48,853 nt of DNA from an unicellular cyanobacterium SU3 (GCA_002172675.1 NETF01000165.1:100623-149475), one strand, 5' to 3'. Shown: positions 15,300 through 24,655, counted from the stretch's first letter. The notes: generated from the letters alone by a model not told the origin. Made by a program: numbers and translations.

Positions 15300-17411
15300 T
15301 TAAACAGTTCCTACCATAGGATAAGGATGGGTTAACTTATCTAACTGTTGCACCAGTAAACTGAGGAATAAACCCACATCGGTGACGATACCTACCGACT
15401 CAACCGAACCGCGATCGCTTAATTTGGTCACTACCGCCGGGTTAATGTCCACACAAACCATTTTCACACCGGCAGGAGTCATGTTACCCACACCGATAGA
15501 ATGTAACATGGTGGATAACATCAAAATCATGTCTGTCCCTTGGATTAACTCAGCATAGCGACTTTGCGCTTTAATTAAGTCCATTTCTGTGTCGGGTAAG
15601 GGTCCATCATCACGGATAGAACCAGCTAACGCAAAAGGAACATTCTGCTTAACACATTCATACATCACCCCTTTGGTGATCAACCCTTGTTGTACCGCTT
15701 GGGCAATGTTACCACAACCGCGCACTGCGTTAATGACTTTAAGGTGATGACGGTGGCCACCACTAACGGGGATACCTCTTTGCATATCTACTCCTAAAGA
15801 GGTTCCCATCATGGCCTGTTCAATATCATGGACAGCGATCGCATTACCACCTAATAAAGCGTGAACATAACCCTCTCGGATTAATTTTGCTAGGTGTTGC
15901 GCCCCACCGGTATGAATAACCACCGGGCCTGCTGTTACGACAACTTTACCCCCTTGATCCCTGACTTGGCGCATTTCCCAGGCGATCTGTTCTACTAATA
16001 ATTCAACCCGACGTTCACTGGAAACCCCTGCACCCATAAAGGTAAATTCTTTTTTGCCGTTGCGTTGATCGCGATCTTCGGTTTGTCTGACGGTACGAAT
16101 ACCATCAACTCCCACCATGACATGATCTCCTTCTTCGAGATCCCGTAATAATTTACATTCTGCGGTCATTTTTTGGGGATCAACTACAATAGCAGCATCC
16201 ATGCGTTGATTTTGCACTTTTACCCATTCGCAGTTGACTCTAACTTCTGTGGGATAAATGGTACTCACATAAAAGTCATCGGGGGCAACACCTGCTTTGG
16301 TAACGGTTTCAGTGTTGATGTCACAGACTTCTTGAGGAGGGGCAACGGCACCAAGATCGATCAATTGTGTCATAATTTCTTCCATGACATTATGATCCGG
16401 CGCGGAGACGCGAACCTGGGCTGCTGAAGTGCTTTGTCTTTCTAACCCTAAATCAAAATTAAGGACTTTGAAACTGCCCCCATTTTCGACAACTGTATCG
16501 AGGGCTTTATTCATGATGCCGGCATCCAAAAGGTGTCCCGTTAGTTGAATAGTACGGCTTTCGACGGGGGTACTGGCGTGAACATCTTCTAAGACGGGTT
16601 CGTTGACACGGAGGGTTAAACATTTGGCCGCCCCACCTGCTTTAAGAAACTCGGATAAGGGGGTTTGTACCACTTCAAAACCCACATCATTTAACCGTTG
16701 TTTTAAGCTGTCGCTTATTTGGTTCATGATGATGGTGTGGTTAATATTAACCGCATTACAAGCGAATTTTACCGCGTCGGGTTCTTCGACGACAATACGC
16801 TTTTCTTCGGGGATACGCAGTTCAATTAAGCGGTTAGAATAGGCATCAAATGCAGGAGGATAGTAGAGTAAATAACCGCCGGTAAGGGGACAGAAACAAG
16901 TATCAAGATGATAGAAACGCTCATCAATAAGACGAAGGGATAACACTTCTGTGTCTAACCATTGGGCAATATAAGGGTGAGAGTCTAACTCCGATCTAAA
17001 GCCGTATCCGGCCCATAACCAGCGGCCTTCTCTATCAAATAAAGCGTCGCCGGCACCTTCAAAGGGTAAGTCTTTGGGCAGTTCAAATACGTTGAACCCA
17101 TTGTTAGCAAACCATTCTTTAAAATAGGGTTCTTCTCCTTGTCTTTCTTTGTGATAAAAACGACTGACGATCGCATTATCTCCTAACACTAGCCCTGCGT
17201 TGGCGGTAAATACCATGTCGGGCCAGCCTTTTTGGGGTTCAACTAATTCAACGATCGCCCGTTCTTTGATGGCGTGATAGAGTTGGTTCCATTGTTCTAC
17301 GGAGCGATCACGGGTTGATTTATGTATATTCCCTTCCATCCAAGGATTAATCACATAATCTACATCATAGTGGTCTGGGGCGCACATTAAAATACGAATC
17401 TGATCTGCCAT
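15300..17411 (-). CDS. argZ: Arginine dihydrolase ArgZ/AgrE with ornithine-cyclodeaminase-like domain
   Basis: 703 residues from ATG 17411 (an in-frame TTG at 17435 is less likely). The N-terminal guanidine-modifying domain hydrolyses L-arginine to ornithine, two ammonia and CO2, as described for Synechocystis ArgZ and Anabaena AgrE. The key residues fall at the expected places: Asn71 in FTANAG, His168 in FYHLD and Cys264 in AAKCLTL. The C-terminal part (about 285-703) is the LOR/SDH-type domain with a Rossmann-like segment; in AgrE it makes proline from ornithine. The enzyme drives the ornithine-ammonia cycle, which releases nitrogen from cyanophycin or arginine. It is not obviously in an operon; its stop lies 12 bases from the start of the RusA-like gene on the same strand. 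Confidence 0.93.
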   Translation of the reverse strand: MADQIRILMCAPDHYDVDYVINPWMEGNIHKSTRDRSVEQWNQLYHAIKERAIVELVEPQKGWPDMVFTANAGLVLGDNAIVSRFYHKERQGEEPYFKEWFANNGFNVFELPKDLPFEGAGDALFDREGRWLWAGYGFRSELDSHPYIAQWLDTEVLSLRLIDERFYHLDTCFCPLTGGYLLYYPPAFDAYSNRLIELRIPEEKRIVVEEPDAVKFACNAVNINHTIIMNQISDSLKQRLNDVGFEVVQTPLSEFLKAGGAAKCLTLRVNEPVLEDVHASTPVESRTIQLTGHLLDAGIMNKALDTVVENGGSFKVLNFDLGLERQSTSAAQVRVSAPDHNVMEEIMTQLIDLGAVAPPQEVCDINTETVTKAGVAPDDFYVSTIYPTEVRVNCEWVKVQNQRMDAAIVVDPQKMTAECKLLRDLEEGDHVMVGVDGIRTVRQTEDRDQRNGKKEFTFMGAGVSSERRVELLVEQIAWEMRQVRDQGGKVVVTAGPVVIHTGGAQHLAKLIREGYVHALLGGNAIAVHDIEQAMMGTSLGVDMQRGIPVSGGHRHHLKVINAVRGCGNIAQAVQQGLITKGVMYECVKQNVPFALAGSIRDDGPLPDTEMDLIKAQSRYAELIQGTDMILMLSTMLHSIGVGNMTPAGVKMVCVDINPAVVTKLSDRGSVESVGIVTDVGLFLSLLVQQLDKLTHPYPMVGTV

Positions 17412-17607
17412 AATACTGTCTTCAATTAAGCTCAATTTACATATCTGTGTTTGATGTTATCCAGTTTGTCTCCTCCTCACCGATACTGAATGACTGAATA
17501 ACCCAACTTACTATCTTACCGTGAATTTGACGTTAGAAGGGGTTGCTTCCCCTTTGTCGGGTGGCTAAAGCTCATTTTTTTATAACAGGTCATAACAGCT
17601 TATAACT

Positions 17608-17663
17608 GTAGGGTGGGTTAGAGGGCTAAAATTCAGGCGATCGCAGCGTCGTAACCCACCAAA
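17608..17663. repeat. Dispersed repeat with GTAGGGTGGGTTA / GTAACCCACC ends
   Basis: GTAGGGTGGGTTA at 17608 and GTAACCCACC at 17651 are inverted ends around about 30 bases that contain a HIP1 octamer. It is in the gap between argZ and hicB and resembles the palindromic family at 15269 and 41729. The rest of the gap (17412-17607) holds no gene that I can see. Confidence 0.6.
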
Positions 17664-17710
17664 GTCGGGTAAGATATAATGATAAATGATATTATTTAAT
17701 CTTAAAAAAA

Positions 17711-17905
17711 ATGCGCTACAAAGTGAGATTACAAGAAAGCGAAGAAGGATATGCAATCTGGTGTCCCAGTTTACCTGGATGTTGGTCTCAAGGTGAAACA
17801 AAAGAAGAGGCGATTGACAACATTAAAGATGCAATAAAAATATACTTAGAGACAGTTGAAGAATTAAATAAGGATACTGAATCTCTTTATGTAGAAGTGG
17901 TTTAA
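17711..17905 (+). CDS. hicB: HicB-family antitoxin
   Basis: 64 residues in the typical single-domain HicB_lk fold: KVRLQESEEGYAIWCPSLPGCWSQGETKEEAIDNI. HicB binds and neutralises the HicA RNase and represses its own promoter. This short form lacks the C-terminal DNA-binding extension. Its stop is two bases before the ATG of hicA. The order antitoxin-toxin is the reverse of the classic hicAB order but common in cyanobacteria. Confidence 0.88.
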   Translation: MRYKVRLQESEEGYAIWCPSLPGCWSQGETKEEAIDNIKDAIKIYLETVEELNKDTESLYVEVV

Positions 17906-17907
17906 TC

Positions 17908-18084
17908 ATGCCTAAACTTCCTGGAATCAATCATTTAAGAGCAATTAAAGCTTTTGAGAAAGTAGGTTTTCAAATTATTAGACAAGGTAAACATATTTGT
18001 ATGAGTAATGGTGATCGTGTCATTGTTATTCCTAGGGCAAATCCTATTAATGCTTATACAATGGCTGGAATTATTAATTATTAA
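17908..18084 (+). CDS. hicA: HicA-family mRNA interferase, C-terminally short
   Basis: 58 residues from ATG 17908. The start matches HicA (LPGINHLRAIKAFEKVGF), and the active-site histidine is present in RQGKHICM, followed by IPRANPINAYTMAGII. Usual HicA proteins run on by about 15 residues with a helix like KDAGLTLEEF; here the frame ends in NY and TAA inside an ATTAATT-rich tract (18068-18104). The missing last helix suggests a truncated and perhaps inactive toxin. The gene is too short to be found by a 60-codon cut-off. Confidence 0.8.
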   Translation: MPKLPGINHLRAIKAFEKVGFQIIRQGKHICMSNGDRVIVIPRANPINAYTMAGIINY

Positions 18085-18107
18085 TTGTTCATTATTAATT
18101 AATAAGA

Positions 18108-18983
18108 TTATATATTTCCCCACATTAATCGTCCGTACCAAAAAACAATTAATAATCCTAATGCTAACCAATCTCCTGTTATTAACCGTAATTGATGCCA
18201 TTCGACTTTATGTTTATTGGGACTGAGAAAACCCCTAATTTCCATAGCGATCGCAATTTCTTCAGCCCGCATTAAAAGATTTTCTAGCAATTTTTCTACC
18301 ACAACTAACCAAACTTGTAAACTTCTTTTGATTCCTAATTTTTTCCAATTAATTGCTCTAGTACGAATAGATCGAATTAAGTTTTGCACTTCTTCTAAGA
18401 CTAAAGAAATAAACCTTAAAGACAAGGTTAAGGTTAATAAAATTTCAGTAATAGGAATATTGAAACGACGTAACGGAGATAATAAATCATCTAATCCTGC
18501 TGTAATTTCTTCGGGGGCAGTGGTTAATAGATACAAATTGGTGCTATAAATTAAAATAAAGATTAATGTACTAATTCTTATCCCTAATTCTAAAGAACGA
18601 CGGGTGATAAATATTTTCCCCTGATCTAATAAAACATAGGTATAATCTGTGGGTTGAGGTAAGGATAAATCATTACTTGGTAGTCTCGGTTGAGAAGAAA
18701 CTGCTAATCCATCGGGGGATAAAGTGGTAATAATAAATATTAGTAAGGTTAGAATTAATAACCATCCCATTTGTTGTTTCCATACTCTCAAAGGAATTTG
18801 AGCAATTAAGGTAAGAAACATCAAAATTCCCACTAATATCAATCGCCATTCAGGGTTTGATAAAATAGGGGCTAAAAGAAAGGATAATAACCAAGCTAGT
18901 TTGACTCTGGGATCAAGTTTATGTAACCAAGTAAAGGGGTTTTCTAGATAAAGTCCAATAGGCAGCGATCGCAATAAATCCAT
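18108..18983 (-). CDS. EcfT/CbiQ-family transmembrane protein
   Basis: 291 residues. The start MDLLRSLPIGLYLENPFTWLHKLDPRVKL is typical of the energy-coupling factor T (CbiQ) component; about five membrane segments follow, and the cytoplasmic region has the coupling helices with RSIRTRAINW and the AIAMEIRGF motif (Ala-Arg-Gly type signature). The protein would link two ABC ATPases to substrate-binding S subunits for vitamin or metal import. In plastids a relative is called Ycf92. No ATPase or S component lies nearby, so the substrate cannot be deduced. It is convergent with hicA. Confidence 0.85.
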   Translation of the reverse strand: MDLLRSLPIGLYLENPFTWLHKLDPRVKLAWLLSFLLAPILSNPEWRLILVGILMFLTLIAQIPLRVWKQQMGWLLILTLLIFIITTLSPDGLAVSSQPRLPSNDLSLPQPTDYTYVLLDQGKIFITRRSLELGIRISTLIFILIYSTNLYLLTTAPEEITAGLDDLLSPLRRFNIPITEILLTLTLSLRFISLVLEEVQNLIRSIRTRAINWKKLGIKRSLQVWLVVVEKLLENLLMRAEEIAIAMEIRGFLSPNKHKVEWHQLRLITGDWLALGLLIVFWYGRLMWGNI

Positions 18984-19100
18984 AATTTATAATTGATTTA
19001 ATTTTTACTCAGTTTGAAGTGTTAACTTTATTATCTCATAAGTAATGAAAAACTTGTTTATTAATATAATATGATTTAGACATATTTCGTAAATTTTTTT

Positions 19101-20726
19101 ATGAACAGATTTTATCAAAAAAGTTTGCAGTTTGTTAGCTTGTTATTATTTATCTTTTCAGCATTAATTGCTTGTAATAATTCAGTGAAGATTGAGCGTT
19201 CACAGCCTCTTCCCCAAGATCCTTTAATTGAAGTCTATTTTAACTTAAATGAAGCAAAAGGTGCTGATTATCGTGATCCTTATCGTAACATTGATCGACC
19301 TGGGGATAATTTAGAAAATATTATCATTAATACTATCAATTCTGCTGAATCGACGATTGATATTGCTGTCCAAGAATTTCGGCTTCCTAAGATTGCTCAA
19401 GCTTTAGTAAAACAAGCTAGAAAAGGTGTTAAAGTTCGTATTATTTTAGAAAACAATTATTATCAATCTCTTACTGATTTTACTCCAGAGATCATTACTC
19501 AGATGGAAACAAGGGAAAGACAAAGATATGATCAGTATTTTGATTTTATTGATATCGATAATGATAATAAAATTAGTCAGAAAGAACTTAATCAAAGAGA
19601 TGCGTTAAGTATGTTGAATCAAGGTAATATTCCTATCATTGATGATACAGAAGATGGCTCAAAAGGCACAGGTTTAATGCACCATAAATTCATAATTGTT
19701 GATAACAAAATTATTATTGTTACTTCCGCGAATTTTACTTTAAGCGGAATTCATGGGGATTTTAATAATAATGAAACAAAGGGAAATGCTAATAATTTAC
19801 TCAAAATTGAATCATCGGAATTAGCACAACTTTTTACAGAAGAATTCAACTTAATGTGGGGAGATGGAAAAGGAGGTAAAAAAGATAGCCAATTTGGAAT
19901 TAATAAATTAAAGCGATTGCCAAAAACAATTAATATAGGACAATCACAAGTGACGATTAAATTTTCTCCTAACTCCTCAAAAGATGATTGGAAACTCACC
20001 ACAAATGGATTAATTAGTACCGTATTAAATCAAGCACAAAGTTCGATTAATTTAGCTTTATTTGTTTTTAGTGACCAAAATATAGCTAACACTTTAGAAA
20101 CAAAAAATAATCAAAATATTCATATTAAAGCATTAATTGACCCAGAATTTATGTTTCGTTATTATAGTGAGGGTTTAGATATGTTAGGAGTTGCTTTGAG
20201 TAATAATTGTCAGTATGAAATAGATAATAAACCTTGGCAAAAAAACATTAATACCGTTGGAGTGGCTAACCTTCCTCAAGGGGATAAATTACATCATAAA
20301 TTTGCTATTATTGATGATAATATTATTGTTACAGGTTCTCATAATTGGTCAGCCTCAGCGAATTATCAAAATGATGAAACTTTATTAGTTATCAAAAATC
20401 CTGTTATAACAGCGCATTATCAACAAGAATTTGATAGGTTATATAACAATTCTAGTTTAGGAATTCCTGAAACTATTAAAACTAAAATTCAGAAAGATAT
20501 TAAAAATTGTCCTACATTATTAACTCTAACATCAACCGAAATTATTAATCTAAATACAGCGAGTTTACAGGAATTAGAAACATTGCCAGGAATTGGCGAA
20601 TCTCTGGCAAAAAGAATTATTGAAAGTCGTACAATTCAACCTTTCACTTCTTTAGAAGACTTAACCAGAGTAAAAGGAATTGGAAAAAGTAAAATAAAAG
20701 AATTAGAAGGAAAAGTAAGTTGGTAA
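19101..20726 (+). CDS. PLD-superfamily lipoprotein with EF-hand-like loop and ComEA-type HhH tail
   Basis: 541 residues. A hydrophobic N-terminus ends in ALIAC (Cys25), a lipobox, so the protein is probably anchored outside the cytoplasmic membrane. Two phospholipase-D catalytic motifs (HxK-x4-D) are visible: HHKFIIVD around residues 194-201 and HHKFAIIDD near 400, each followed by the downstream S/N residues (TSANFT, GSHNWS). Between the first strand and motif one lies DIDNDNKISQKE (151-162), a canonical 12-residue EF-hand calcium loop. The C-terminus (about 485-541) has two helix-hairpin-helix motifs, TLPGIGESLAKRI and RVKGIGKSKI, like ComEA, which binds DNA. Together this suggests an extracytoplasmic, Ca-dependent nuclease acting on DNA rather than lipid. 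Motifs are clear; role is inference. Confidence 0.85.
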   Translation: MNRFYQKSLQFVSLLLFIFSALIACNNSVKIERSQPLPQDPLIEVYFNLNEAKGADYRDPYRNIDRPGDNLENIIINTINSAESTIDIAVQEFRLPKIAQALVKQARKGVKVRIILENNYYQSLTDFTPEIITQMETRERQRYDQYFDFIDIDNDNKISQKELNQRDALSMLNQGNIPIIDDTEDGSKGTGLMHHKFIIVDNKIIIVTSANFTLSGIHGDFNNNETKGNANNLLKIESSELAQLFTEEFNLMWGDGKGGKKDSQFGINKLKRLPKTINIGQSQVTIKFSPNSSKDDWKLTTNGLISTVLNQAQSSINLALFVFSDQNIANTLETKNNQNIHIKALIDPEFMFRYYSEGLDMLGVALSNNCQYEIDNKPWQKNINTVGVANLPQGDKLHHKFAIIDDNIIVTGSHNWSASANYQNDETLLVIKNPVITAHYQQEFDRLYNNSSLGIPETIKTKIQKDIKNCPTLLTLTSTEIINLNTASLQELETLPGIGESLAKRIIESRTIQPFTSLEDLTRVKGIGKSKIKELEGKVSW

Positions 20727-20739
20727 AGTCAAGATTATT

Positions 20740-21117
20740 TTACATTATCAACGTTGAATGTACCATGACTACTTGCCATAAATCATTTGATTTTTGACTC
20801 CATATACGAGAAAACCGAAACTTATTTTCAGATATTTGATTATTTAAAATACCAATGATTCTAGCTTCTGTATTGACTAAAGCTACTTCATTTAATAATT
20901 TTATATTTAGATTTTCTAGTTCAATCTTTTGTATTTTCAAAGTACCAGATTTATGCAAATTCAAATCATCCTGTTTTGTCATTAAATGACCGAAATGGTT
21001 AGTAAATATAAGATCATCACCTAATAACTCATTAAGTTCATCAATATTTGAGTTAAGCATAGCATTTTGTAAACGACTTTCAAGGACTTGTATTATTGAC
21101 TCATTTTCTTGATTCAT
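20740..21117 (-). CDS. SnoaL/DUF4440-like NTF2-fold protein
   Basis: 125 residues with the pattern of a small NTF2-like alpha+beta cone: helix N-terminus (VLESRLQNAMLNSNIDELNELLGDDLIFTNHFG), a central sheet with LLNEVALVNTEARIIG and the FRFSRIW...WQVVMVHS end typical of DUF4440 proteins. Such proteins are steroid-isomerase-like or small binding proteins; the substrate is unknown. It is 14 bases from the convergent PLD gene and 73 from the P450 gene on the same strand. Confidence 0.75.
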   Translation of the reverse strand: MNQENESIIQVLESRLQNAMLNSNIDELNELLGDDLIFTNHFGHLMTKQDDLNLHKSGTLKIQKIELENLNIKLLNEVALVNTEARIIGILNNQISENKFRFSRIWSQKSNDLWQVVMVHSTLIM

Positions 21118-21189
21118 AATCTTTTTTCAATTTATTACAAATTGAGATTTTATAATAATCTGAAATTCAATCAAAAGTTAAAACTCTTT

Positions 21190-22581
21190 TTACTCTACTA
21201 TAGAAGGATTAAAAAATTCTTTTACTTGCATTTTCACCCCTCCTTTAGGACTCATAGTAAACCCTCTTCTTACAGGTAAAATAGGCTGAGAACTAACTAA
21301 TTTTAAGTTAACTTGTTTTAAGACAGTTGCTAATACTAATTTCATCTCATACAAGGCCAACGCATAACCTAAACAGCGACGGTTACTGCCACCAAAAGGT
21401 ATAAATTCATAAGGAGAAAATTGACGGTCTAAAAAGCGTTCGGGTTTAAATTCTTTTGAGTTGGGATAAATGTCAGGATGATGATGAACCAAATAAATAC
21501 AAGGGGCTAAAGACATTCCTTTTTCTAGAGAATAACCCATAAACTCCCAGGAGGTTGTAAGGGTTCGACTAAAGGAAAATAACGCAGTAGGATAAATTCT
21601 TAAACTCTCAGAAACCACTGCGCTAAGATAAGGTAGTTTGGCTATTGCTGTGGGATCTGTATCTAAATTAATGGTGTTTAATTCATCTTGTAAATGATGA
21701 TAGCATTCTGGATGAGAATGTAACCAATAAAATGCCCAAGCTAAAGAAGACGCTGTCGTTTCATGACCGGCAAATAATAGAGTCATTAATTCATCCATAA
21801 TTTCCGACTGACTAAGATGTTCTCCATTTTCATCCGTTGCCGATAATAATAAACTGAGAATATCTTCACTATCTATATTGTTTTGACGTTTATCAATTTC
21901 TTTACTTAGTAACTGGTGAAGCTTTTTCTTTTGATGTAAAAAATTACCCCAAGGACTCCACTGACCAAGATTCTGCTGTAAAATGGGTAAAAATAAAGCT
22001 GAAGTGTAGAGAGGAGAATTAAATAAGTCTAAATATTTACTAATTTGTTGACTTAATTGATCATACTGATTATCTTGACCAATACCGAAAACTGCCTGTA
22101 AAATAACATTTAATGTAATGTCTTGAGTTATTTTTCTCATCGAGAAAATATCATCTTTTTGCCAACGGTTGATAACTGATTGAGTAATATCAGTAATAAT
22201 AGTTCCGTAACTTTGTAACCGTTGACCATGAAAAGATGGCATCAAAAGTTTACGGCGTTTTTGATGAGGTTTCCCGTCTAGTTGTAAAATAGATTGACTT
22301 CCTAACAAAGCTTGAAAGGCAGTATTAGACGTTCCCGACTCAAATAACTCAGAATCAGCAGAAAATAAAGCTTCAATTCCTTCTGCATTACCAATCACAA
22401 TAAACGGAGGAAAACTAGAGAAAGCAGGAGAATAATAAATATCTCCGTAGCGGTTGCGGTTACTTTCTAAGGTTGGTAACGGACGAAAAATAAGATTTAA
22501 AATCCCCTTTAATCCATAACGTTTGATTCCCTGGGGAAAAGCTAAATTGTTACTTTTTTTAGCTTTAATGGTTGCTGTCAT
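21190..22581 (-). CDS. Cytochrome P450, CYP110-like
   Basis: 463 residues from ATG 22581, which is preceded by GAGG at the right distance; a GTG at 22596 would add five residues. The heme-binding loop FGGSNRRCLGYALA carries the ligand Cys; the I-helix has LLFAGHETTASSLAW with the oxygen-activating acid/Thr pair; the K-helix ExxR is ESLRIYP. The length and the GGSNRRCLG signature match the cyanobacterial CYP110 group, which hydroxylates fatty acids, alkanes or terpenes. No reductase or terpene cyclase lies near, so the substrate is unknown. Confidence 0.92.
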   Translation of the reverse strand: MTATIKAKKSNNLAFPQGIKRYGLKGILNLIFRPLPTLESNRNRYGDIYYSPAFSSFPPFIVIGNAEGIEALFSADSELFESGTSNTAFQALLGSQSILQLDGKPHQKRRKLLMPSFHGQRLQSYGTIITDITQSVINRWQKDDIFSMRKITQDITLNVILQAVFGIGQDNQYDQLSQQISKYLDLFNSPLYTSALFLPILQQNLGQWSPWGNFLHQKKKLHQLLSKEIDKRQNNIDSEDILSLLLSATDENGEHLSQSEIMDELMTLLFAGHETTASSLAWAFYWLHSHPECYHHLQDELNTINLDTDPTAIAKLPYLSAVVSESLRIYPTALFSFSRTLTTSWEFMGYSLEKGMSLAPCIYLVHHHPDIYPNSKEFKPERFLDRQFSPYEFIPFGGSNRRCLGYALALYEMKLVLATVLKQVNLKLVSSQPILPVRRGFTMSPKGGVKMQVKEFFNPSIVE

Positions 22582-22703
22582 CAGAGTTTTCCTCACATTT
22601 TACTCTTATTTATATTCTGCTCTTTTTATTGACTTAAGATGGTTAGGGAACAGGGAACAAACAGTATAGAGGAGCATATAATTATTAATATAACAGAAAA
22701 AAA

Positions 22704-22727
22704 GAAAGCCTGCATCAGCAAGCTTTC
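22704..22727 (-). terminator. Rho-independent terminator of acsF
   Basis: On the minus strand, GAAAGCTTGC and GCAGGCTTTC form a stem with one unpaired base and a loop of four, followed directly by a run of seven T. It lies 37 bases after the acsF stop codon. Confidence 0.85.
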
Positions 22728-22763
22728 GGAAACTGTTTTAGATTAAGACTAGGTAAAATTTAT

Positions 22764-23837
22764 CTAACGAACCGTTCCCCTTAATGCTTCTGCATCGATG
22801 GGTTTGATTAAATAAACACGCAGTAAATCCCCGACAATTCCAGCAATTAAAGGCAGTTTACGCAAGGTTTTGATGAATTTAGGGGCTTTACTTTCTCCTA
22901 TTTCTTTCATCTTTAAGTTACGTTGAGAACACCGTTGTAAACGGGGATAAAATTCGGGATGGTCTACGTCTAAGACACTAGGAAATGTTCTGGCAGAGGT
23001 TTCGTTAGTTTTACGAATGACTTCTTTATCAAATTCTGTGGCATTTAATCCTAAAGACTCATAAAAACTGGCTCTTTCATGAACCGTTAAAGTATGGGTT
23101 GCGAACACAGATAAGAGGAAAAAACGACTCCATAACCGTGCTTTCCAAGTGTTCCAAAGTTTAGGTTGAGACCGTAATAAAGCGGTGAAAATATCACCGT
23201 GACGGTTCTCATCTTGACACCAGTTTTCAAATTTTTTGAAAATAGGATAAAACTGTTTTTCTGGATGCTTTTCTAAGTGATGGAAAATGATAATATAACG
23301 CCAATAACCAATTTTTTCAGAGAGATAAACGGTATAAATAACCCATTCTAGAGGGAAAAAGGTATAGGTACGGGTTTTAGTAACTTTTCCTAAATCCAAA
23401 GATAGGTTAAAGTCAGCCATTGCTTTGTTTAAAAACCCTGCATGACGGGCTTCATCTCTGGCCATTAAATGAAACATTTCTGATAAAATGGGGTTGCGGC
23501 CTTTGAGTTTTCTAGACAATTCTTTGAAGAGTAAAAAGCCAGAAAATTCAGAAATACAAGACCTTTCTAAATACTCAATAAAACCTTCTCTTGTGGTTTC
23601 ATCTAAATGATCCCAGTTACCGGTTTTAAATTCTTCATCTCGAACAAAATGATGACGGTTGTAGTCGTTACGCATTTCCGTCAACATGGCGTTTAACTCG
23701 GTTTCCTGTTCCGTTAAGGAGAGATTAGCCGCCGTTTCAAAATCTGTAATATAAAAGCGAGGGGTGAGGAGGGTTTCTTGAGAAGGTGCTTTTGTTCCTG
23801 GTTTCGGCTGATCGGGTTTAACAGGAGTCTTAACCAT
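22764..23837 (-). CDS. acsF: Mg-protoporphyrin IX monomethyl ester (oxidative) cyclase
   Basis: Builds the isocyclic ring of chlorophyll from Mg-protoporphyrin monomethyl ester using O2. A ferritin-like di-iron protein of about 357 residues with the two metal motifs: EFSGFLLFKEL and ARDEARHAGFLNK, then WCQDENRHGDIF. The ATG at 23837 is preferred because AGGA stands six bases before it; the ATG at 23843 begins one base after the same AGGA. Cyanobacteria usually have two forms, one for low oxygen (ChlAII); the closeness to hox, ho2 and hemN suggests this is the low-oxygen form, but sequence alone does not prove it. It ends with a strong terminator. Confidence 0.93.
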   Translation of the reverse strand: MVKTPVKPDQPKPGTKAPSQETLLTPRFYITDFETAANLSLTEQETELNAMLTEMRNDYNRHHFVRDEEFKTGNWDHLDETTREGFIEYLERSCISEFSGFLLFKELSRKLKGRNPILSEMFHLMARDEARHAGFLNKAMADFNLSLDLGKVTKTRTYTFFPLEWVIYTVYLSEKIGYWRYIIIFHHLEKHPEKQFYPIFKKFENWCQDENRHGDIFTALLRSQPKLWNTWKARLWSRFFLLSVFATHTLTVHERASFYESLGLNATEFDKEVIRKTNETSARTFPSVLDVDHPEFYPRLQRCSQRNLKMKEIGESKAPKFIKTLRKLPLIAGIVGDLLRVYLIKPIDAEALRGTVR

Positions 23838-23928
23838 AACCATTCCTATATAACTGGATAGTTATATCATCCGATGCTGAGGTAATTTTGTCTACGGTTG
23901 TTCGCAAAAGTTTAAACTTGAGGTGCAA

Positions 23929-24609
23929 CTACCAAATGGCAGTAAAATCTAAACTGAACCCAAGTAGGATATCTTCTCCTAATAGGGTTTGAGGATGATT
24001 GAAAATCTCTTTTTTTTGTCCTAATCGGTAGATTTCTACGGTTTTGGCTGATGTTTCGATTAACCAATCTAGTTTAACCCCATTTTCTAAATATTATTGC
24101 ATTTTTAATTGTAGATCAGAGTATCTTTGGTTTTTGAGTCTTAGTGCGCGTTCCCTTGCGTCTGTCTTGGTCGGCGTTCCCTTGCGCCGTGAGACGACGG
24201 GGGTTGCGACCGCTTTCGTCGACGCGGGGTCGCACCGCTCACTGGGACTGACTAACTCAATGACAAAATCAGGGGCAATAGGGGGAAAACCATCTTGTTG
24301 TCTTGTTGTCAGTTGATTCCATCGGTTTAGCTCAATCCAACTCACATCAGGCCTTCTTCTCGCACCATTAGGTAGAACAAACACCGTAGAAGAGTCAAAT
24401 ACCTCACCTGTTTACGCTATATCTGCCCAATTTCTCAGTTGTTGAATTAAACGGCTGTTTTTTCTGCTGGTAGTGCCACCAGTGGGACTCATAATAATTA
24501 ATTCTCCCTCTTTCGTTAACTCCATTCGTGCTAGTTGTTCAGCAGAAGCAAGCTGCTCAAATTGCTCTGGAGTTACTTTAAATCCTTTGGGGATGGTGAT
24601 AGTTTCCAC
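23929..24609 (-). pseudogene. Uma2-family (DUF820) gene with two stops and a GC-rich insertion
   Basis: The whole interval is one reading frame on the minus strand. It starts METITIPKGFKVTPEQF, has RARPDVS-like RRRPDVSWIEL and FVIELVSPS, the Uma2 nuclease-like core, and ends with YLENGVKLDWLI and DFTAIW before TAG at 23929. Two sense codons are now TAA: one after WADIA (just below 24415) and one after QLKMQ (about 24092). In addition about 100 bases of GC-rich repeat (24143-24243) are inserted in frame between SPS and LRLKNQRYSDLQ. Removing these gives a normal Uma2 protein of about 190 residues. Uma2 proteins have a PD-(D/E)XK fold and are abundant in cyanobacteria; function unknown. Confidence 0.88.
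24143..24243. repeat. GC-rich dispersed repeat inserted in Uma2 gene
   Basis: About 100 bases, far richer in G+C than the surroundings, with AGTG...CACT ends and two direct copies of GCGTTCCCTTGCG (24148 and 24174). Composition, clear edges inside a conserved protein motif and inverted ends indicate a small mobile-type repeat. It carries no gene. Confidence 0.75.
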
Positions 24610-24655
24610 ATATTAGATAATAACTGATTTCTTTACTTAATAGTATAGAGAATTA

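Noticed and set aside
17535-17556. AAGGGG/CCCCTT inverted repeat upstream of argZ
   Set aside because: Short stem without T-run and placed upstream of the gene; no role can be assigned.
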